Positions 8,680 to 18,141 of a stretch of 64,000 bases of DNA are shown here, piece by piece (positions within the stretch are counted from its first letter, which is position 1; each line of letters starts with the position of its first letter). The notes under the pieces are model-generated. The model was not told where the DNA came from and made no database searches. It was given only the letters and a program-made list of their open reading frames with translations. The stretch lies in contig NZ_LT707409.1 in assembly GCF_900156875.1 (NCBI RefSeq), positions 1,270,961-1,334,960 on the forward strand, read 5' to 3'. The stretch comes from Robertmurraya dakarensis. Its GTDB lineage: Bacteria > Bacillota > Bacilli > Bacillales > Cytobacillaceae. The position numbers and the translations under genes were made by a program.

Positions 8680-9777
8680 TTATGATTGCTTTAATCCCTT
8701 TTCAATGAGATCAAAAGCTGTGAAAATCTCCTCATTCTGCCATGCAAAAAAGCTTGCCACCTGATCTTCTGAAATATGTTCCAATACATTATACTTCCAT
8801 TTTGGAGAACGATCCTTATCGACTAATACGGAGCGGACCCCTTCATAAAAATCTTCATTATTCATAAAATTCATGCTTAAAGCCATTTCCATTTTGAAGC
8901 AGTCTGAAAGTGACATCGTTTTTCCTTTTTGCAGCTGTGAAAGGGTAACTTTCAAGGAAAGAGGAGACTTCTCTAAAAGAATCTTTCTTGTTTCTTTTTC
9001 CCATTGCCCTTCGCTCTTCTCTAATGAAGCAAGGATTTCCTCGAGTGTTTCAAAACCAAAATGTTGATTAATTTTTTCCTGAAGAAGATGAAATGGTGCT
9101 TCAGCTTCCGGTGTTTCCATATATTGCTGAATCAATTCGGTAAGTTGGGAACCAGCAGTAGAATCCTTCCAATCATGAGTTAACATCTCTTCTTTTAACT
9201 TAGGCAATGTATTGCTTTTAAGAATGTAATCTGCTCCGCCAGTATAGAGGATATCTTCTGCTTTAATGATGCTGGAAGTCAAAGCTAAATAGCGACCTGA
9301 CTGTCCTGGCATTTTATTAAGAAAATAACTCGCCCCGACATCAGGAAAAAAGCCTATATTCATTTCAGGCATCGACCATTTTGTGTTCTCCGTTACAATA
9401 CGATGACTGCATCCTGCTGAAATTCCGACGCCGCCACCCATAACGATTCCGTCCATTAGAACAAGAACAGGCTTTGGATAATGATGAAATAAAAGATCCA
9501 TTTGATATTCAATAGAGAAAAAGTCAAGTGCCACTTGCTGGACATTCTTTTCTCTAAGCTCATACAGCGCTTTCATATCACCGCCCGCACATAAACCTTT
9601 TGTTCCTTCACCAGTAATACAAACCAAGGAAACTTCATTATCATTTGTCCATTCTTGTAATGCTCCATAAATAATCTTCACCATATCCACATTCAAGGAA
9701 TTTAATGCTGTCGGCCGATTAAGTGAAATCCAGCCTACTCTATTCTTCACCTCTGTTAATACGCTTGATTGACTCAA
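8680..9777 (-). CDS. 3-hydroxyisobutyryl-CoA hydrolase (enoyl-CoA hydratase/isomerase family)
   Basis: Member of the crotonase superfamily in its HIBYL-CoA hydrolase branch, 365 residues; expected to release 3-hydroxyisobutyrate in valine degradation. Oxyanion-hole and active-site segments are visible: CAGGDMKALYE (first oxyanion loop), MDGIVMGGGVGIS (second) and PEMNIGFFPDVGASYFL, typical of this hydrolase rather than of hydratases. The C-terminal ~100 residues form the extra helical region of the branch. The start is TTG, seven bases after GGTGG. It stands alone, downstream of the TPP riboswitch in sequence but transcribed away from it. Confidence 0.85.
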   Translation of the reverse strand: MSQSSVLTEVKNRVGWISLNRPTALNSLNVDMVKIIYGALQEWTNDNEVSLVCITGEGTKGLCAGGDMKALYELREKNVQQVALDFFSIEYQMDLLFHHYPKPVLVLMDGIVMGGGVGISAGCSHRIVTENTKWSMPEMNIGFFPDVGASYFLNKMPGQSGRYLALTSSIIKAEDILYTGGADYILKSNTLPKLKEEMLTHDWKDSTAGSQLTELIQQYMETPEAEAPFHLLQEKINQHFGFETLEEILASLEKSEGQWEKETRKILLEKSPLSLKVTLSQLQKGKTMSLSDCFKMEMALSMNFMNNEDFYEGVRSVLVDKDRSPKWKYNVLEHISEDQVASFFAWQNEEIFTAFDLIEKGLKQS

Positions 9778-9837
9778 AATCTTTCCACCACCTTATCATG
9801 ATTCTCCCCTTATGTATGTTCAATAAGCACTCTTGAT

Positions 9838-9882
9838 AGCAAAATACCCACCATGATCCGGTTGAACAGGCATGGTGGGTAT
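9838..9882 (-). terminator. Terminator of the mhqO-like gene
   Basis: Twelve-bp perfect arms (9844-9855 and 9871-9882) with a 15-nt loop, followed by TTTTG on the minus strand, 50 bp after the stop at 9933. Confidence 0.82.
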
Positions 9883-9932
9883 CTATTAACATATTATCAT
9901 GTTTTGTTTTTTCGGTAAAATGAATTTTCTAA

Positions 9933-10916
9933 TCATTCATATTCTTTCTCAAATTCTTTTGTACTTCTCACCGTGTCAATCGGGCGAACTAATTTCTCAA
10001 TTTGTTCTCTCTTCTCTTCAAAAAATGGCGGCAGTGATAATTTTTCTCCGAGTGTTTCGTAAGGTTCATCCCCCATAAAACCTGGGCCATCTGTGGCAAA
10101 TTCAAATAGTATTTGCGGAGCCACTCTAGCATATAAAGATTGGAAAAAGTAACGGTCAACAAAACCTGAAGTTTGGAAGCCGAAGCTTTCCATCCGATTT
10201 GTCCATTCATCCAGTACTGTCCGATCCTCGACACGGAAAGCAGCATGGTGGACTGTACCAAAACCTTGACGTCCTTGAGGAAGAATCGCATTGTATTCAA
10301 CGATGATGGAAGCACCATTTCCGCCTTCACCCACTTCAAATAAATGAAGTGGCCCTTCTGCCGCTGTTTCCTTGAACAACAGCACTTTTTCTATCATCTC
10401 TTTAAAATAGTCAAAATCAGCGACCATCACAAAAATGGGTCCTAACCCAGTGATGGCGTACTCCAAAGGAATGGGACCCTTTTGCCAAGGCGTGCCAGAA
10501 GCCACTCCCTCATTTTTCTCATCAGAAACTAACATATACTGTTGATCATCAAAGTCGACGAAAGAAAGCGTTTTTTTACCGAAAAGCTCCTTCACTCCGG
10601 AGTGTTTAATGTTTAAGCGGTCAAAACGCTTAACCCAATAATCAATGGCAGCATCGGTTGGAACGCGGAAGGACGTTCTTGAAATTTCGTTCGTCCCATG
10701 TGTTCCTTTTGGTATTCCCGGAAAATCAAAGAAGGTCATATCTGTTCCTGGACTGCCTTTGTCATCTGCAAAAAATAAATGGTATGTCCTGATATCATCC
10801 TGATTGACCGTTTTCTTTACTAATCTCATTCCTAACACATAAGTAAAAAACTCATAGTTTTTCTCAGCACTGCTTGTAATCGCGGTGACGTGATGGATAC
10901 CTTTTAATCCGTTCAT
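9933..10916 (-). CDS. mhqO: Ring-cleaving dioxygenase, MhqO/MhqA-like (VOC family)
   Basis: A 327-residue protein with two tandem VOC modules: GLKGIHHVTAITSS at the N-terminus and a second starting near GLGPIFVMVADF. Metal-ligand candidates are the His pair in IHHVT, the His pair in VHHAAFR and the Glu of ILFEFATDGPGF. It matches the hydroquinone-specific dioxygenases MhqA/MhqO of Bacillus, which detoxify methylhydroquinone and are part of quinone stress defence. The open frame extends to 10955, but the ATG at 10916 follows GGGGGA with nine bases. The catE/catR pair in this window belongs to the same stress response. Confidence 0.82.
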   Translation of the reverse strand: MNGLKGIHHVTAITSSAEKNYEFFTYVLGMRLVKKTVNQDDIRTYHLFFADDKGSPGTDMTFFDFPGIPKGTHGTNEISRTSFRVPTDAAIDYWVKRFDRLNIKHSGVKELFGKKTLSFVDFDDQQYMLVSDEKNEGVASGTPWQKGPIPLEYAITGLGPIFVMVADFDYFKEMIEKVLLFKETAAEGPLHLFEVGEGGNGASIIVEYNAILPQGRQGFGTVHHAAFRVEDRTVLDEWTNRMESFGFQTSGFVDRYFFQSLYARVAPQILFEFATDGPGFMGDEPYETLGEKLSLPPFFEEKREQIEKLVRPIDTVRSTKEFEKEYE

Positions 10917-11040
10917 ATTGTGTAATCCCCCATTGTTTTTTATTATTTTGTCCATAAAAGTGAAACTTCCATCAGTGTAACTACATTTATCCTAAAGCTG
11001 ATAAAGCTGTCACGTTTATAATGAGCATTTATTTAATGTT

Positions 11041-11070
11041 AAATTACCCTTAATTAAATTATCTTTAATT
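11041..11070. repeat. 15-bp tandem repeat in the mhqO-like promoter region
   Basis: AAATTACCCTTAATT (11041-11055) is followed at once by AAATTATCTTTAATT (11056-11070), 13 of 15 bases identical. Just downstream on the minus strand, TTAACA and TATAAA are separated by 16 bp and could be the promoter. The position suits an operator; the regulator is unknown, and the sequence does not match the published MhqR inverted repeat as I recall it. Confidence 0.45.
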
Positions 11071-11134
11071 CAAAATAAATGTATCATGATTTTATACGAA
11101 CTGTCAAATAGAAGAAATGAGAAGCTTATTGTAT

Positions 11135-11174
11135 ACAAAAAAAGACAAAAGCTTAACCTCTTGTCTTTTTTTGT
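11135..11174. terminator. Terminator of the chemoreceptor gene
   Basis: Perfect 14-bp arms ACAAAAAAAGACAA / TTGTCTTTTTTTGT (11135-11148, 11161-11174) with a 12-nt loop, 13 bp after the stop at 11187. T runs occur on both strands, so it could act in both directions. Confidence 0.85.
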
Positions 11175-11186
11175 AATAGGTGGTTT

Positions 11187-12878
11187 TTACACCTTAAATT
11201 TTCTAATCATTTCTTGCAATTCTTCGGCCATCCTTGAAAGTGAGGAAGAAGATGCAGTCATTTCCTCCATTGCTGCGAGCTGTTCTTCTGTAGCAGCCGA
11301 CATCGTTTGCGTTCCAGCTGCCGTTACACTCGAAATTTCGGTAATCAAGTCAACATTTTCTACCATTTGGTCTGTTCCAGCAGACATTTCTTGAACCGAA
11401 GAGGTAACTTCCTGTATTTGCGTCGTGACCTCTAGGACTGCCTTTTGAATTTCATCAAAAGAAGCTCCTGTGCTGTGAACAGATGTAATCCCTTCTGCCA
11501 CTTTTGTTGTCGTTTCTTCCATTGTTGAAACGGTTTGGCGTGTATCCTGTTGAATGACAGAAATGAGCTGAGATATTTCCTGTGCTGACCCTGCAGATTG
11601 TTCTGCTAATTTTCTCACTTCATCCGCTACAACAGCAAACCCGCGTCCATGTTCTCCCGCTCTCGCTGCTTCAATCGCTGCATTTAAGGCAAGCAGGTTG
11701 GTCTGACCGGCAATTCCCGTAATAGCATTTACAATTTCACTTATTTCACCTGAACGATCTCCTAATGTTTTAACCATTCTTGATAATTCATTAACACTTT
11801 CATTAATATCATTCATTTGCGTAATAACTGTTGTGACTGCATGGTTACCTTCCACTGCTTTTTCAGAAGCTTGGAGGGCAGTGGTCGACACCACCTCAGA
11901 GCTGGCAGCTATTTGTCTTACTGAAGCAGATAAATCGTGAACCGTTTCTTTCGTATCATTGACACTTTGCACCTGTTTGTTCGTTCCGACAGCCACTTCT
12001 TGTACGGTTGCTGCGATTTGTTCAGTTGCCCTCGTAGTCTCCTCAGAACTAGCTGTTAGCTGTTCTGATGCAGCTGCCACTTGTTCGGCATTATGTGTGA
12101 CTTGAATGATTAGCTCTCTTAATTTCCCGATCATTTTATTAAAAGATGCTGCCATTTCGCCAAGTTCATCTTTTGAATCCACTCTAATATTCTGTGTTAG
12201 ATCTCCTTCGCCTTCCGCAATTTCTTGTAATCGCCGGTTCATGATTTTCAGCGGTTTATTAATCGATCTTACAGTTAAAATAGCGAGTACGATCCCTCCA
12301 GCCATTACAACCAAGTTCACTATTAAAAAGACAGTATTTTGTACCTTTTGCTGATTATCTAAAAGCAGCTTCTTATCGTCAATTTTCTTCGTCATGTCTT
12401 GAATAAATTGATTAATGCTTGGATCTACCTGTTCTTTACGAATACCTCTTTGTTCTTCCATATGCATGGTAAATGCTAGTTCGTGGTCTCCACTTTCATA
12501 GGTATCTACCACTTTTATATTCTCTTCAAAATAAATAGATAAACTTTCTTTTATAGAGTTAATTTTTTCTCTTTCCTCAGAGTCTAGATGTGACATACTT
12601 TCTAACTGTGCTAAATAACCAGAAATATCTTCCTTTTTCTCTTGTATTCCAGCAATAAGCTCTGGGTCTCCAGAAAGGAGAAAGGCTCTTTCATCATTAG
12701 ATATTCCCGTAAACCGATACTGTAGTGTTTTAAGAACAAGCTGAACTTCCTCATCTTTTTGCATATTCGTAAATGCTTTCTCAGTACCCTTTATTTGAAA
12801 GACTGACAGAACTGCCGAAATAACCAGCCCTGATATTAATACTGAGGCTAGTAAAATTAATTTTGTTTTTATTTTCAT
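11187..12878 (-). CDS. Methyl-accepting chemotaxis protein
   Basis: A transmembrane chemoreceptor of 563 residues. Membrane segments lie at about 7-27 and 182-204; the extracellular 150 residues between them are helical and resemble the four-helix-bundle or CHASE3 sensor class. A HAMP domain follows (about 204-258), then the cytoplasmic coiled coil with the invariant tip around [20 protein letters not shown], which contacts CheW and CheA. Gln/Glu-rich methylation helices flank the tip. The ligand cannot be told. It is a single-gene unit with its own terminator. Confidence 0.92.
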   Translation of the reverse strand: MKIKTKLILLASVLISGLVISAVLSVFQIKGTEKAFTNMQKDEEVQLVLKTLQYRFTGISNDERAFLLSGDPELIAGIQEKKEDISGYLAQLESMSHLDSEEREKINSIKESLSIYFEENIKVVDTYESGDHELAFTMHMEEQRGIRKEQVDPSINQFIQDMTKKIDDKKLLLDNQQKVQNTVFLIVNLVVMAGGIVLAILTVRSINKPLKIMNRRLQEIAEGEGDLTQNIRVDSKDELGEMAASFNKMIGKLRELIIQVTHNAEQVAAASEQLTASSEETTRATEQIAATVQEVAVGTNKQVQSVNDTKETVHDLSASVRQIAASSEVVSTTALQASEKAVEGNHAVTTVITQMNDINESVNELSRMVKTLGDRSGEISEIVNAITGIAGQTNLLALNAAIEAARAGEHGRGFAVVADEVRKLAEQSAGSAQEISQLISVIQQDTRQTVSTMEETTTKVAEGITSVHSTGASFDEIQKAVLEVTTQIQEVTSSVQEMSAGTDQMVENVDLITEISSVTAAGTQTMSAATEEQLAAMEEMTASSSSLSRMAEELQEMIRKFKV

Positions 12879-12975
12879 GACTATTCCCCCAAAATTTTAA
12901 AACATAAAATTGTTACCATTTACCTAGTTCACCATATTTAGACATAATTTTAGCATAATAATTTGTTTCTAACTA

Positions 12976-13009
12976 TATAAAAAAGAACTTGGTACATCCC
13001 AAGTTCTTT
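12976..13009 (-). terminator. Terminator of the rocB operon
   Basis: Eleven-bp arms AAAGAACTTGG / CCAAGTTCTTT (12982-12992, 12999-13009) with a T run on the minus strand, 58 bp after the rocB stop. Confidence 0.85.
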
Positions 13010-13067
13010 AAAAATATTAGTGTAACAAAATATTAACTTATTACTCCTAGGTCTTAATTCTCTTATT

Positions 13068-14666
13068 TTAGATTAAACTCTTAATTAATCGCTGGAGCAT
13101 AACAGGTGTTTGAACAAAAGCACTTTCAGTATGAAGACGTTCTGTGCTTTGGTGGGCATCCTTTCCGAATGGCCCAACATTCAGCACAGGTGCTTGCAGC
13201 TCCATCATGTCTTGAAAAGGAATTGAGTACGCAGTTCCCCAAATCGGCGTATTTTGTTCGAAAACTGTCCAGCCTTTTCCATCGTCATCGTACTGAACAT
13301 AGCTCAAATCACAAATACCATTAAAGTAGTGAATTTGACTCACATCAATACCAAGCTGCTTGGCCGTATCTTTTAAAACATCAATCGCATCCTTGATTAC
13401 CATGTCATTTGAGGAATTGACCGCTGGGTAGTATGGCGGTGCAAATAGAATCACGATAGAAGGAGATAATTCCTTACATCTGGTCATCAGTTTATCTGCC
13501 ATACGTAATGACTTCTCCCTTTCATCCCAGATATCATTCTTTAATACTTCATTCTTTAATTGAACTATAAAATCACTGCCAAACTTGTTTTCTGCATATT
13601 GTAATAGTTCTCCATATCGAAGGACTTTCACTACTCCAATTGGGGTAATCTGTTCCTGCCTACACAGCTTTTGATAAGCATCGTTACACCGTTTTGCGGC
13701 CTCATTTGCTATTTTTCCAAAAATATCCATCACTTCAGAAGCGCTTCTCTTTAGTAAAAATACATTATAAAGGGCAACCGCACGATACGGAGTTTGAACT
13801 GAATATTGCAATTGCAGGTCTTTTTGCTGCAGCGAAACAGGAAGCGGTGTACTTTCGCCAAGATGTTCTTCCCTGAAAAGACTGTTCCATTCCATTAATT
13901 GCGTTAAATAGGATGATATATAATTCGCTGTCATTCCCTTTAAAGGTTCACCCACATGTGTTTCTTTTCCGTAGAAGAGGGCAGCAGGCATAATTTTCCC
14001 CATCGAACCGCTATAAATATATTGTTTCTGATCGCCGGGCTTTTGTGGGAATGATGGTTCACTATTCAAGAATAATTTATAGGTAATGTTATAATGATCC
14101 CGCATTGAGACTAGTTCTGTCACTGCACATCGCATTCCAGCTGAGTTTACTTCCTCATCAGGAACCGTTAATAACAAGAGATTAATCGGCCATTGTTCCA
14201 CGCTTGCTTTTTCAATCAGTGCCATATGAAGAGCCAGCCCCATTTTCATATCCATCGTGCCGCGTCCGAAGAGATAATTTCCTGATTCTAAATCAAGTCG
14301 TGCTTCCTCTTTTAGATGACTTTTTCTATGCTGAAGTTCCCGCGTGAGCTCAATTGGACGATAGGCAAGATGTTCTAAGTCACCATATTCTTCGGCAGCT
14401 ACAGTATCAAAATGGCTGATCAGCACAACCGTGTCACGGACTTCTGGATGCTTGTAAAAGGCTGTAACAAAATGCCGGCCAAGATCAGCTTCATGAAGTG
14501 ATAATTGCTCAGGGTATTTCTGAAAGTACTCTAGGCTAGATAGTTTCTTTTCAAGTTTAAAAGGGAATGATCGTTCTCCCTCTGTATGTGTACGACTCTC
14601 CCAGCTGACAAGCTCACAAAGTAATTGTTGAAGAGTCTCGGGAGTGCCCCAACATAATTCACTCAT
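13068..14666 (-). CDS. rocB: RocB-like M20-family hydrolase
   Basis: A 532-residue metallopeptidase-fold protein of the M20/M25/M40 class, closest to RocB, the arginine-utilisation protein of B. subtilis whose exact reaction is not settled. Metal-binding signatures are present: VVLISHFDTV, GRGTMDMKMG, then PDEEVNSAGM with the catalytic Glu pair. The longest frame starts at 14696, but the ATG at 14666 follows AAGGGTGA. It lies downstream of two amidinotransferase-superfamily genes on the same strand, with a hairpin in the 84-bp gap, so it may be partly uncoupled from them. Confidence 0.82.
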   Translation of the reverse strand: MSELCWGTPETLQQLLCELVSWESRTHTEGERSFPFKLEKKLSSLEYFQKYPEQLSLHEADLGRHFVTAFYKHPEVRDTVVLISHFDTVAAEEYGDLEHLAYRPIELTRELQHRKSHLKEEARLDLESGNYLFGRGTMDMKMGLALHMALIEKASVEQWPINLLLLTVPDEEVNSAGMRCAVTELVSMRDHYNITYKLFLNSEPSFPQKPGDQKQYIYSGSMGKIMPAALFYGKETHVGEPLKGMTANYISSYLTQLMEWNSLFREEHLGESTPLPVSLQQKDLQLQYSVQTPYRAVALYNVFLLKRSASEVMDIFGKIANEAAKRCNDAYQKLCRQEQITPIGVVKVLRYGELLQYAENKFGSDFIVQLKNEVLKNDIWDEREKSLRMADKLMTRCKELSPSIVILFAPPYYPAVNSSNDMVIKDAIDVLKDTAKQLGIDVSQIHYFNGICDLSYVQYDDDGKGWTVFEQNTPIWGTAYSIPFQDMMELQAPVLNVGPFGKDAHQSTERLHTESAFVQTPVMLQRLIKSLI

Positions 14667-14687
14667 GAAAATCACCCTTCTAAAATA

Positions 14688-14737
14688 AAATAACAAGGAA
14701 ACAGCAGCCTTAGCATAAAGGTTACAGCTGTTTCCTT
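14688..14737 (-). terminator. Hairpin between the DDAH-like gene and rocB
   Basis: Eleven-bp outer arms AAGGAAACAGC / GCTGTTTCCTT (14695-14705, 14727-14737) plus inner pairing form a long hairpin followed by TTATTTTATTTT on the minus strand. It probably terminates or attenuates transcription before rocB. Confidence 0.75.
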
Positions 14738-14750
14738 ATTTCATAGGTTA

Positions 14751-15512
14751 CTAAAAACGAAGTGATAAGCAGCTCAATCCGCCATCTTGCTTTTGAAATT
14801 CTGACATTTCAAGCTCTATCGTCTCAAAACCGGCTTCTTGAATTTTTCGTACTGACTCGTCAAAGCCCTTTGGAATGATGACGTAGTCATTTACACGAAT
14901 GCAGTTCGCCGCATATTCCTCTTCATCCGAAATCGTAATTTTATCGTACTGAGCAAAATCAGGATGGTCAATGAACTCTCCTGCTGCCAGAATCGTGTTA
15001 TTCCCAATGTAGGAAATTCCTGTTTTTAAATGGAAAAACTTCTTAAGCGGTACGATTGTAGCTTTATATCCTTCAGCTTCCAAGATTTTTTTTAATTGCC
15101 GGGCTCCTTCTTCATTGGTACGAGTGGAAACGCCAATATAGAATTGGTCTTCAATTTGAAGAATGTCCCCGCCCTCCAGTGTTCCTGGTGCTTTTATGTA
15201 ATAAAGTTTATTGTAAAAGTCCTTTAGCACAGGTTCCATTTCTTCAATTTCTCTGTTGCGTGAAGCTGCACCTGGATTTGTCACAACCGCAAAATTCGGC
15301 GTTAGCACTGCTGTGTCCTCTACGAAAGTTGAATCAGGAAAAGTTTCACTTGCCTGCAAATGTGTGACTTCAACACCGCATTTTTTTAGTGCTTCAACGT
15401 ACGCTGCATGCTGCTTCAGGGTTTTATCATAATCCGGCGTGCCTAAATCGGATGTTGTTAATCCATTTACATAGCTTTTTCCAGGTGTTTTAACAATTAC
15501 GTTTTTGAACAT
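14751..15512 (-). CDS. Dimethylarginine dimethylaminohydrolase-like guanidino hydrolase
   Basis: A 253-residue member of the guanidino-group-modifying (amidinotransferase/arginine deiminase) fold. The catalytic set of DDAH-type enzymes is complete: Asp in STFVEDTAV, the LEGGDIL strand, His in FFHLKTGISY and the C-terminal nucleophile Cys in GGLSCLSLRF. The reaction should convert a methylated arginine or arginine-like guanidine to citrulline plus an amine. The frame opens at 15527, but the ATG at 15512 is the codon placed seven bases after GGGGGA. It follows the next amidinotransferase gene by 24 bp, so the two are co-transcribed. Confidence 0.8.
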   Translation of the reverse strand: MFKNVIVKTPGKSYVNGLTTSDLGTPDYDKTLKQHAAYVEALKKCGVEVTHLQASETFPDSTFVEDTAVLTPNFAVVTNPGAASRNREIEEMEPVLKDFYNKLYYIKAPGTLEGGDILQIEDQFYIGVSTRTNEEGARQLKKILEAEGYKATIVPLKKFFHLKTGISYIGNNTILAAGEFIDHPDFAQYDKITISDEEEYAANCIRVNDYVIIPKGFDESVRKIQEAGFETIELEMSEFQKQDGGLSCLSLRF

Positions 15513-15536
15513 ACTATCTTCCCCCATTATCGTAAT

Positions 15537-16409
15537 TTAAGCTCGAATAACCGGACAGGTTAAACATGTTGGCCCTCCGGTACCTTTGTAGCTGATTTCA
15601 TTCCCTTTGTACTCATATACCGTTGCTCCGGCATCAATCAGACGCTGTTTCGTTACCGGATTTCCAGCCGCTATTACGCACACTCTTGGAGCTAATGCGA
15701 GGACATTACAGCCAAGGTTCCTATATTCTTCATCGGGAACCTCAATGAGCGTGATGCCGCGCTCGATTAAGAGCTGTCTGAAAAATACAGGCATGAGACG
15801 AGAATGAACGACCGCTAAATCTTGATCCACCATACTGATAAAAGACATAAGATGCAGGCATTCATCTTCCCCTTGGTCATGTGGAAGCTGCACAACAATG
15901 AACTCATCAACCAGATGTGCCGTCATCTCTTTTAATTGTTTAATAGCTTCGTTGTTCGTTCGATAGCCTAAACCCACTGCGAGTGTTTTATCGTCAAGCC
16001 AAACTAGGTCACCGCCATCTGATACGGCGTCTCCTGTGAGTTCACCAATAATAGGAATGCCTTTTTCCAGTAAATATTCTTTATAAATTCTTGCCTCTGG
16101 CTGTCTTAGTTTTTTCCCAGACTTTAAGATAATGGCTCCTTCTTTTGTAAATTTAATAGGATCATGGGCGTATAACGAATCTAACCCCGCCTCGCTGGAT
16201 GCCGGTAAATAGTCAATAATTGGGACATTCTTTTCTAAAATAGAGATGAATTCAGCGTACTCTTTAATTGATTCTTCGAAGTTCGGTTCTTCTATATAAT
16301 TAAACTTTTTCCACTCTTCACTTAAATGCTGCTGACTGATAAAAGCCTCATTAGGATGCTTAACAATCACATGCTTTAATGATTGGTACATTGAAGAACT
16401 ATATGTCAT
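15537..16409 (-). CDS. Amidinotransferase/arginine deiminase superfamily hydrolase (CtlX-like)
   Basis: A 290-residue protein of the same superfamily as its downstream neighbour but clearly not a duplicate. Candidate catalytic residues: Asp in LYAHDPIKF, the Gly-Gly-Asp strand SDGGDLVWLDD, His in ECLHLMSFIS and Cys in GGPTCLTCPV, where a second Cys follows three residues on. It resembles amidinotransferase-family hydrolases acting on citrulline- or arginine-type substrates. First gene of the unit; the ATG follows GGGAGGAG and a consensus promoter lies 63 bp upstream. The exact substrate is unknown. Confidence 0.72.
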   Translation of the reverse strand: MTYSSSMYQSLKHVIVKHPNEAFISQQHLSEEWKKFNYIEEPNFEESIKEYAEFISILEKNVPIIDYLPASSEAGLDSLYAHDPIKFTKEGAIILKSGKKLRQPEARIYKEYLLEKGIPIIGELTGDAVSDGGDLVWLDDKTLAVGLGYRTNNEAIKQLKEMTAHLVDEFIVVQLPHDQGEDECLHLMSFISMVDQDLAVVHSRLMPVFFRQLLIERGITLIEVPDEEYRNLGCNVLALAPRVCVIAAGNPVTKQRLIDAGATVYEYKGNEISYKGTGGPTCLTCPVIRA

Positions 16410-16471
16410 GTATCATTTCACTCCTCCCGCATAGTGATAACCATTTCCGAAAACAGGAATATTATGTTTAA

Positions 16472-16500
16472 ATAATAAGCTTGCTATACTATAATGTCAA
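16472..16500 (-). promoter_or_regulatory. Sigma-A promoter of the guanidino/rocB cluster
   Basis: TTGACA (16495-16500) and TATTAT (16472-16477) are separated by exactly 17 bp on the minus strand, 63 bp before the first gene. No sigma-54 type -12/-24 element, as used by roc operons of B. subtilis, was seen here. Confidence 0.75.
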
Positions 16501-16606
16501 TAAATTTAAAATATTTACACTGTTGGCTTTTCTTTAACAATTAGAAATTGGAGGACTTCGGGGTAATAATACTAAAGTCCTGACAACATTTTAGAAATGC
16601 TTAATT

Positions 16607-16645
16607 AAAAATAAAACCTTCATCACATTTAGCAATGAAGGTTTT
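16607..16645 (-). terminator. Terminator of the capA-like gene
   Basis: Eleven-bp arms AAAACCTTCAT / ATGAAGGTTTT (16613-16623, 16635-16645) followed by ATTTTT on the minus strand, immediately after the stop at 16652. Confidence 0.88.
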
Positions 16646-16651
16646 CGCTGT

Positions 16652-17842
16652 TTATTTTTGCTCATACACCAGCCAATCAGCACCATGAATTTCCTTTGAT
16701 ACATCGATGATTTTTTGTTTTACCCGCTCTCCTTCTTCACCAGTCAGCATGGTTGGCTGATAATTATTCCTGGTTGAGACCGATGAAATTGAGAACGGAA
16801 CAACATTTATTTCTTTTGTTTCGGTAAGTTCTCCATTTTTCAAATGAAAGGTTTGTTGAAAAACAAATGTATCCTTGTCATCAGGATTTCGGTTTCCTCC
16901 AAACATAAAGTTCCCTAGACTGTAAACGATAAATTTCCCTTTGTACTCTTCAATGCCCTGTACAACATGTGGATGATGACCGAGTACAAGATCTGCCCCA
17001 TTATCGATCGTATAACGACCTAATGATTGCTGCCCTTGATGTGGTACATATTGACGTTCGTTTCCCCAATGATATTGTACAAGAACAATTTGCACGCCCT
17101 GATCACGTAGTTCTTGAATATCCTGAGACACCTTGTTTCTCATCTCTATTGTATCGGACCAGCCCTCATAGCCTAAACAGCCAATCTTAACACCTTTGAT
17201 CTCTGTTATGTAAAGATTGTCGTAACCAAAATAAGCAATCTTTTCTTTTTCCAAAGAAGCGATCGTATCCTCATAACCTTTTTCCAAATAGTCAAAAATA
17301 TGATTGTTTGCTAGATTTACAGCCTCAATTCCTTCCATCTTTAAAATCTTCGCGTATGCGGGGTCGCCCTTAAAACGAAATTTCTTCTCTGCCTTTTCAG
17401 TAGCAGTCGTCAAGGTGGTCTCTAAATTTACCGTTGTAAAATCGTCTTCTTTAAAAATATCCTGCAAGCCAGCCCCAAAATACTCCAGCCCATTATTTTG
17501 CGCTTCTATGTCAAAAGAGTCACTATAGCCAAATGTCTCGTCTGTTCCTAGTGTAAAATCACCAGCAGCACTGATTTTAATGGTTGTTTGGACTTCTGGA
17601 ACTGCCTTGCTTGCAAATGCGGGTATTGGTTTTTCAGCGTGCGCTCGTGGAATCGCAAACCTATCATTATTCTTAGTTCCAACTAAGAACATGGCTCTCT
17701 CGGAGTTCATCCCTTTCGATATGAACACTGCCGCTGCTATAGCCAAAATGAAGAAACTAATCGTAATCATGAATGTTTTAAAGTTCTTTTTCGATCGACC
17801 TTCTCCTATTTTATTGGATCTTCTTAAATTCCCATTATTCAT
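16652..17842 (-). CDS. CapA/PgsA-like poly-gamma-glutamate or capsule protein
   Basis: A 396-residue membrane-anchored protein: positively charged N-terminus, one membrane segment at about 22-42, a short linker and then a PGA_cap domain with a metallophosphatase-like fold (about residues 88-340). Signature segments are AAGDFTLG, NLETTLTT, NLANNHIFDY, QYHWGNE and GHHPHVVQG with the conserved His/Asn/Asp ligands. The family includes CapA and PgsA. No pgsB/pgsC neighbours are present, so a role in polyglutamate production is unproven. An AAAGGGG site precedes the ATG. Confidence 0.82.
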   Translation of the reverse strand: MNNGNLRRSNKIGEGRSKKNFKTFMITISFFILAIAAAVFISKGMNSERAMFLVGTKNNDRFAIPRAHAEKPIPAFASKAVPEVQTTIKISAAGDFTLGTDETFGYSDSFDIEAQNNGLEYFGAGLQDIFKEDDFTTVNLETTLTTATEKAEKKFRFKGDPAYAKILKMEGIEAVNLANNHIFDYLEKGYEDTIASLEKEKIAYFGYDNLYITEIKGVKIGCLGYEGWSDTIEMRNKVSQDIQELRDQGVQIVLVQYHWGNERQYVPHQGQQSLGRYTIDNGADLVLGHHPHVVQGIEEYKGKFIVYSLGNFMFGGNRNPDDKDTFVFQQTFHLKNGELTETKEINVVPFSISSVSTRNNYQPTMLTGEEGERVKQKIIDVSKEIHGADWLVYEQK

Positions 17843-18141
17843 AACCTCGAGAACCCCTTTAAATTGATGATCAAAAGTAAATATATTTTAGCTTATTATA
17901 TATTAATTTCTAAATATTTTAAATTGTATTTCATCTTAATCTATTAAATTTGAATAAACAAATCCCTGCATGTAGTGACGAATTTTTCCATATCCAATGG
18001 GAAATACTTTAGAGGTCGAAGATTAAACTCAAAATTTTCCTTGTATAGCTAGGTTCATGACTAAAGCTTTCGAATGGGTAGATCGAAAAAATGAGTGCAG
18101 GAACCTGCTATTATGGAGATGGAAAAAGCAGGAGGTTCTCT
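17843..18141. other. Intergenic stretch upstream of the orphan cydB
   Basis: AT-rich region without a convincing gene. A short frame reading VQEPAIMEMEKAGGSL closes with a TGA overlapping the ATG of the next gene (ATGA) and is itself closed by a stop just upstream. This might be a scar of a lost subunit I gene, but the match is too short to prove it. Confidence 0.3.
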
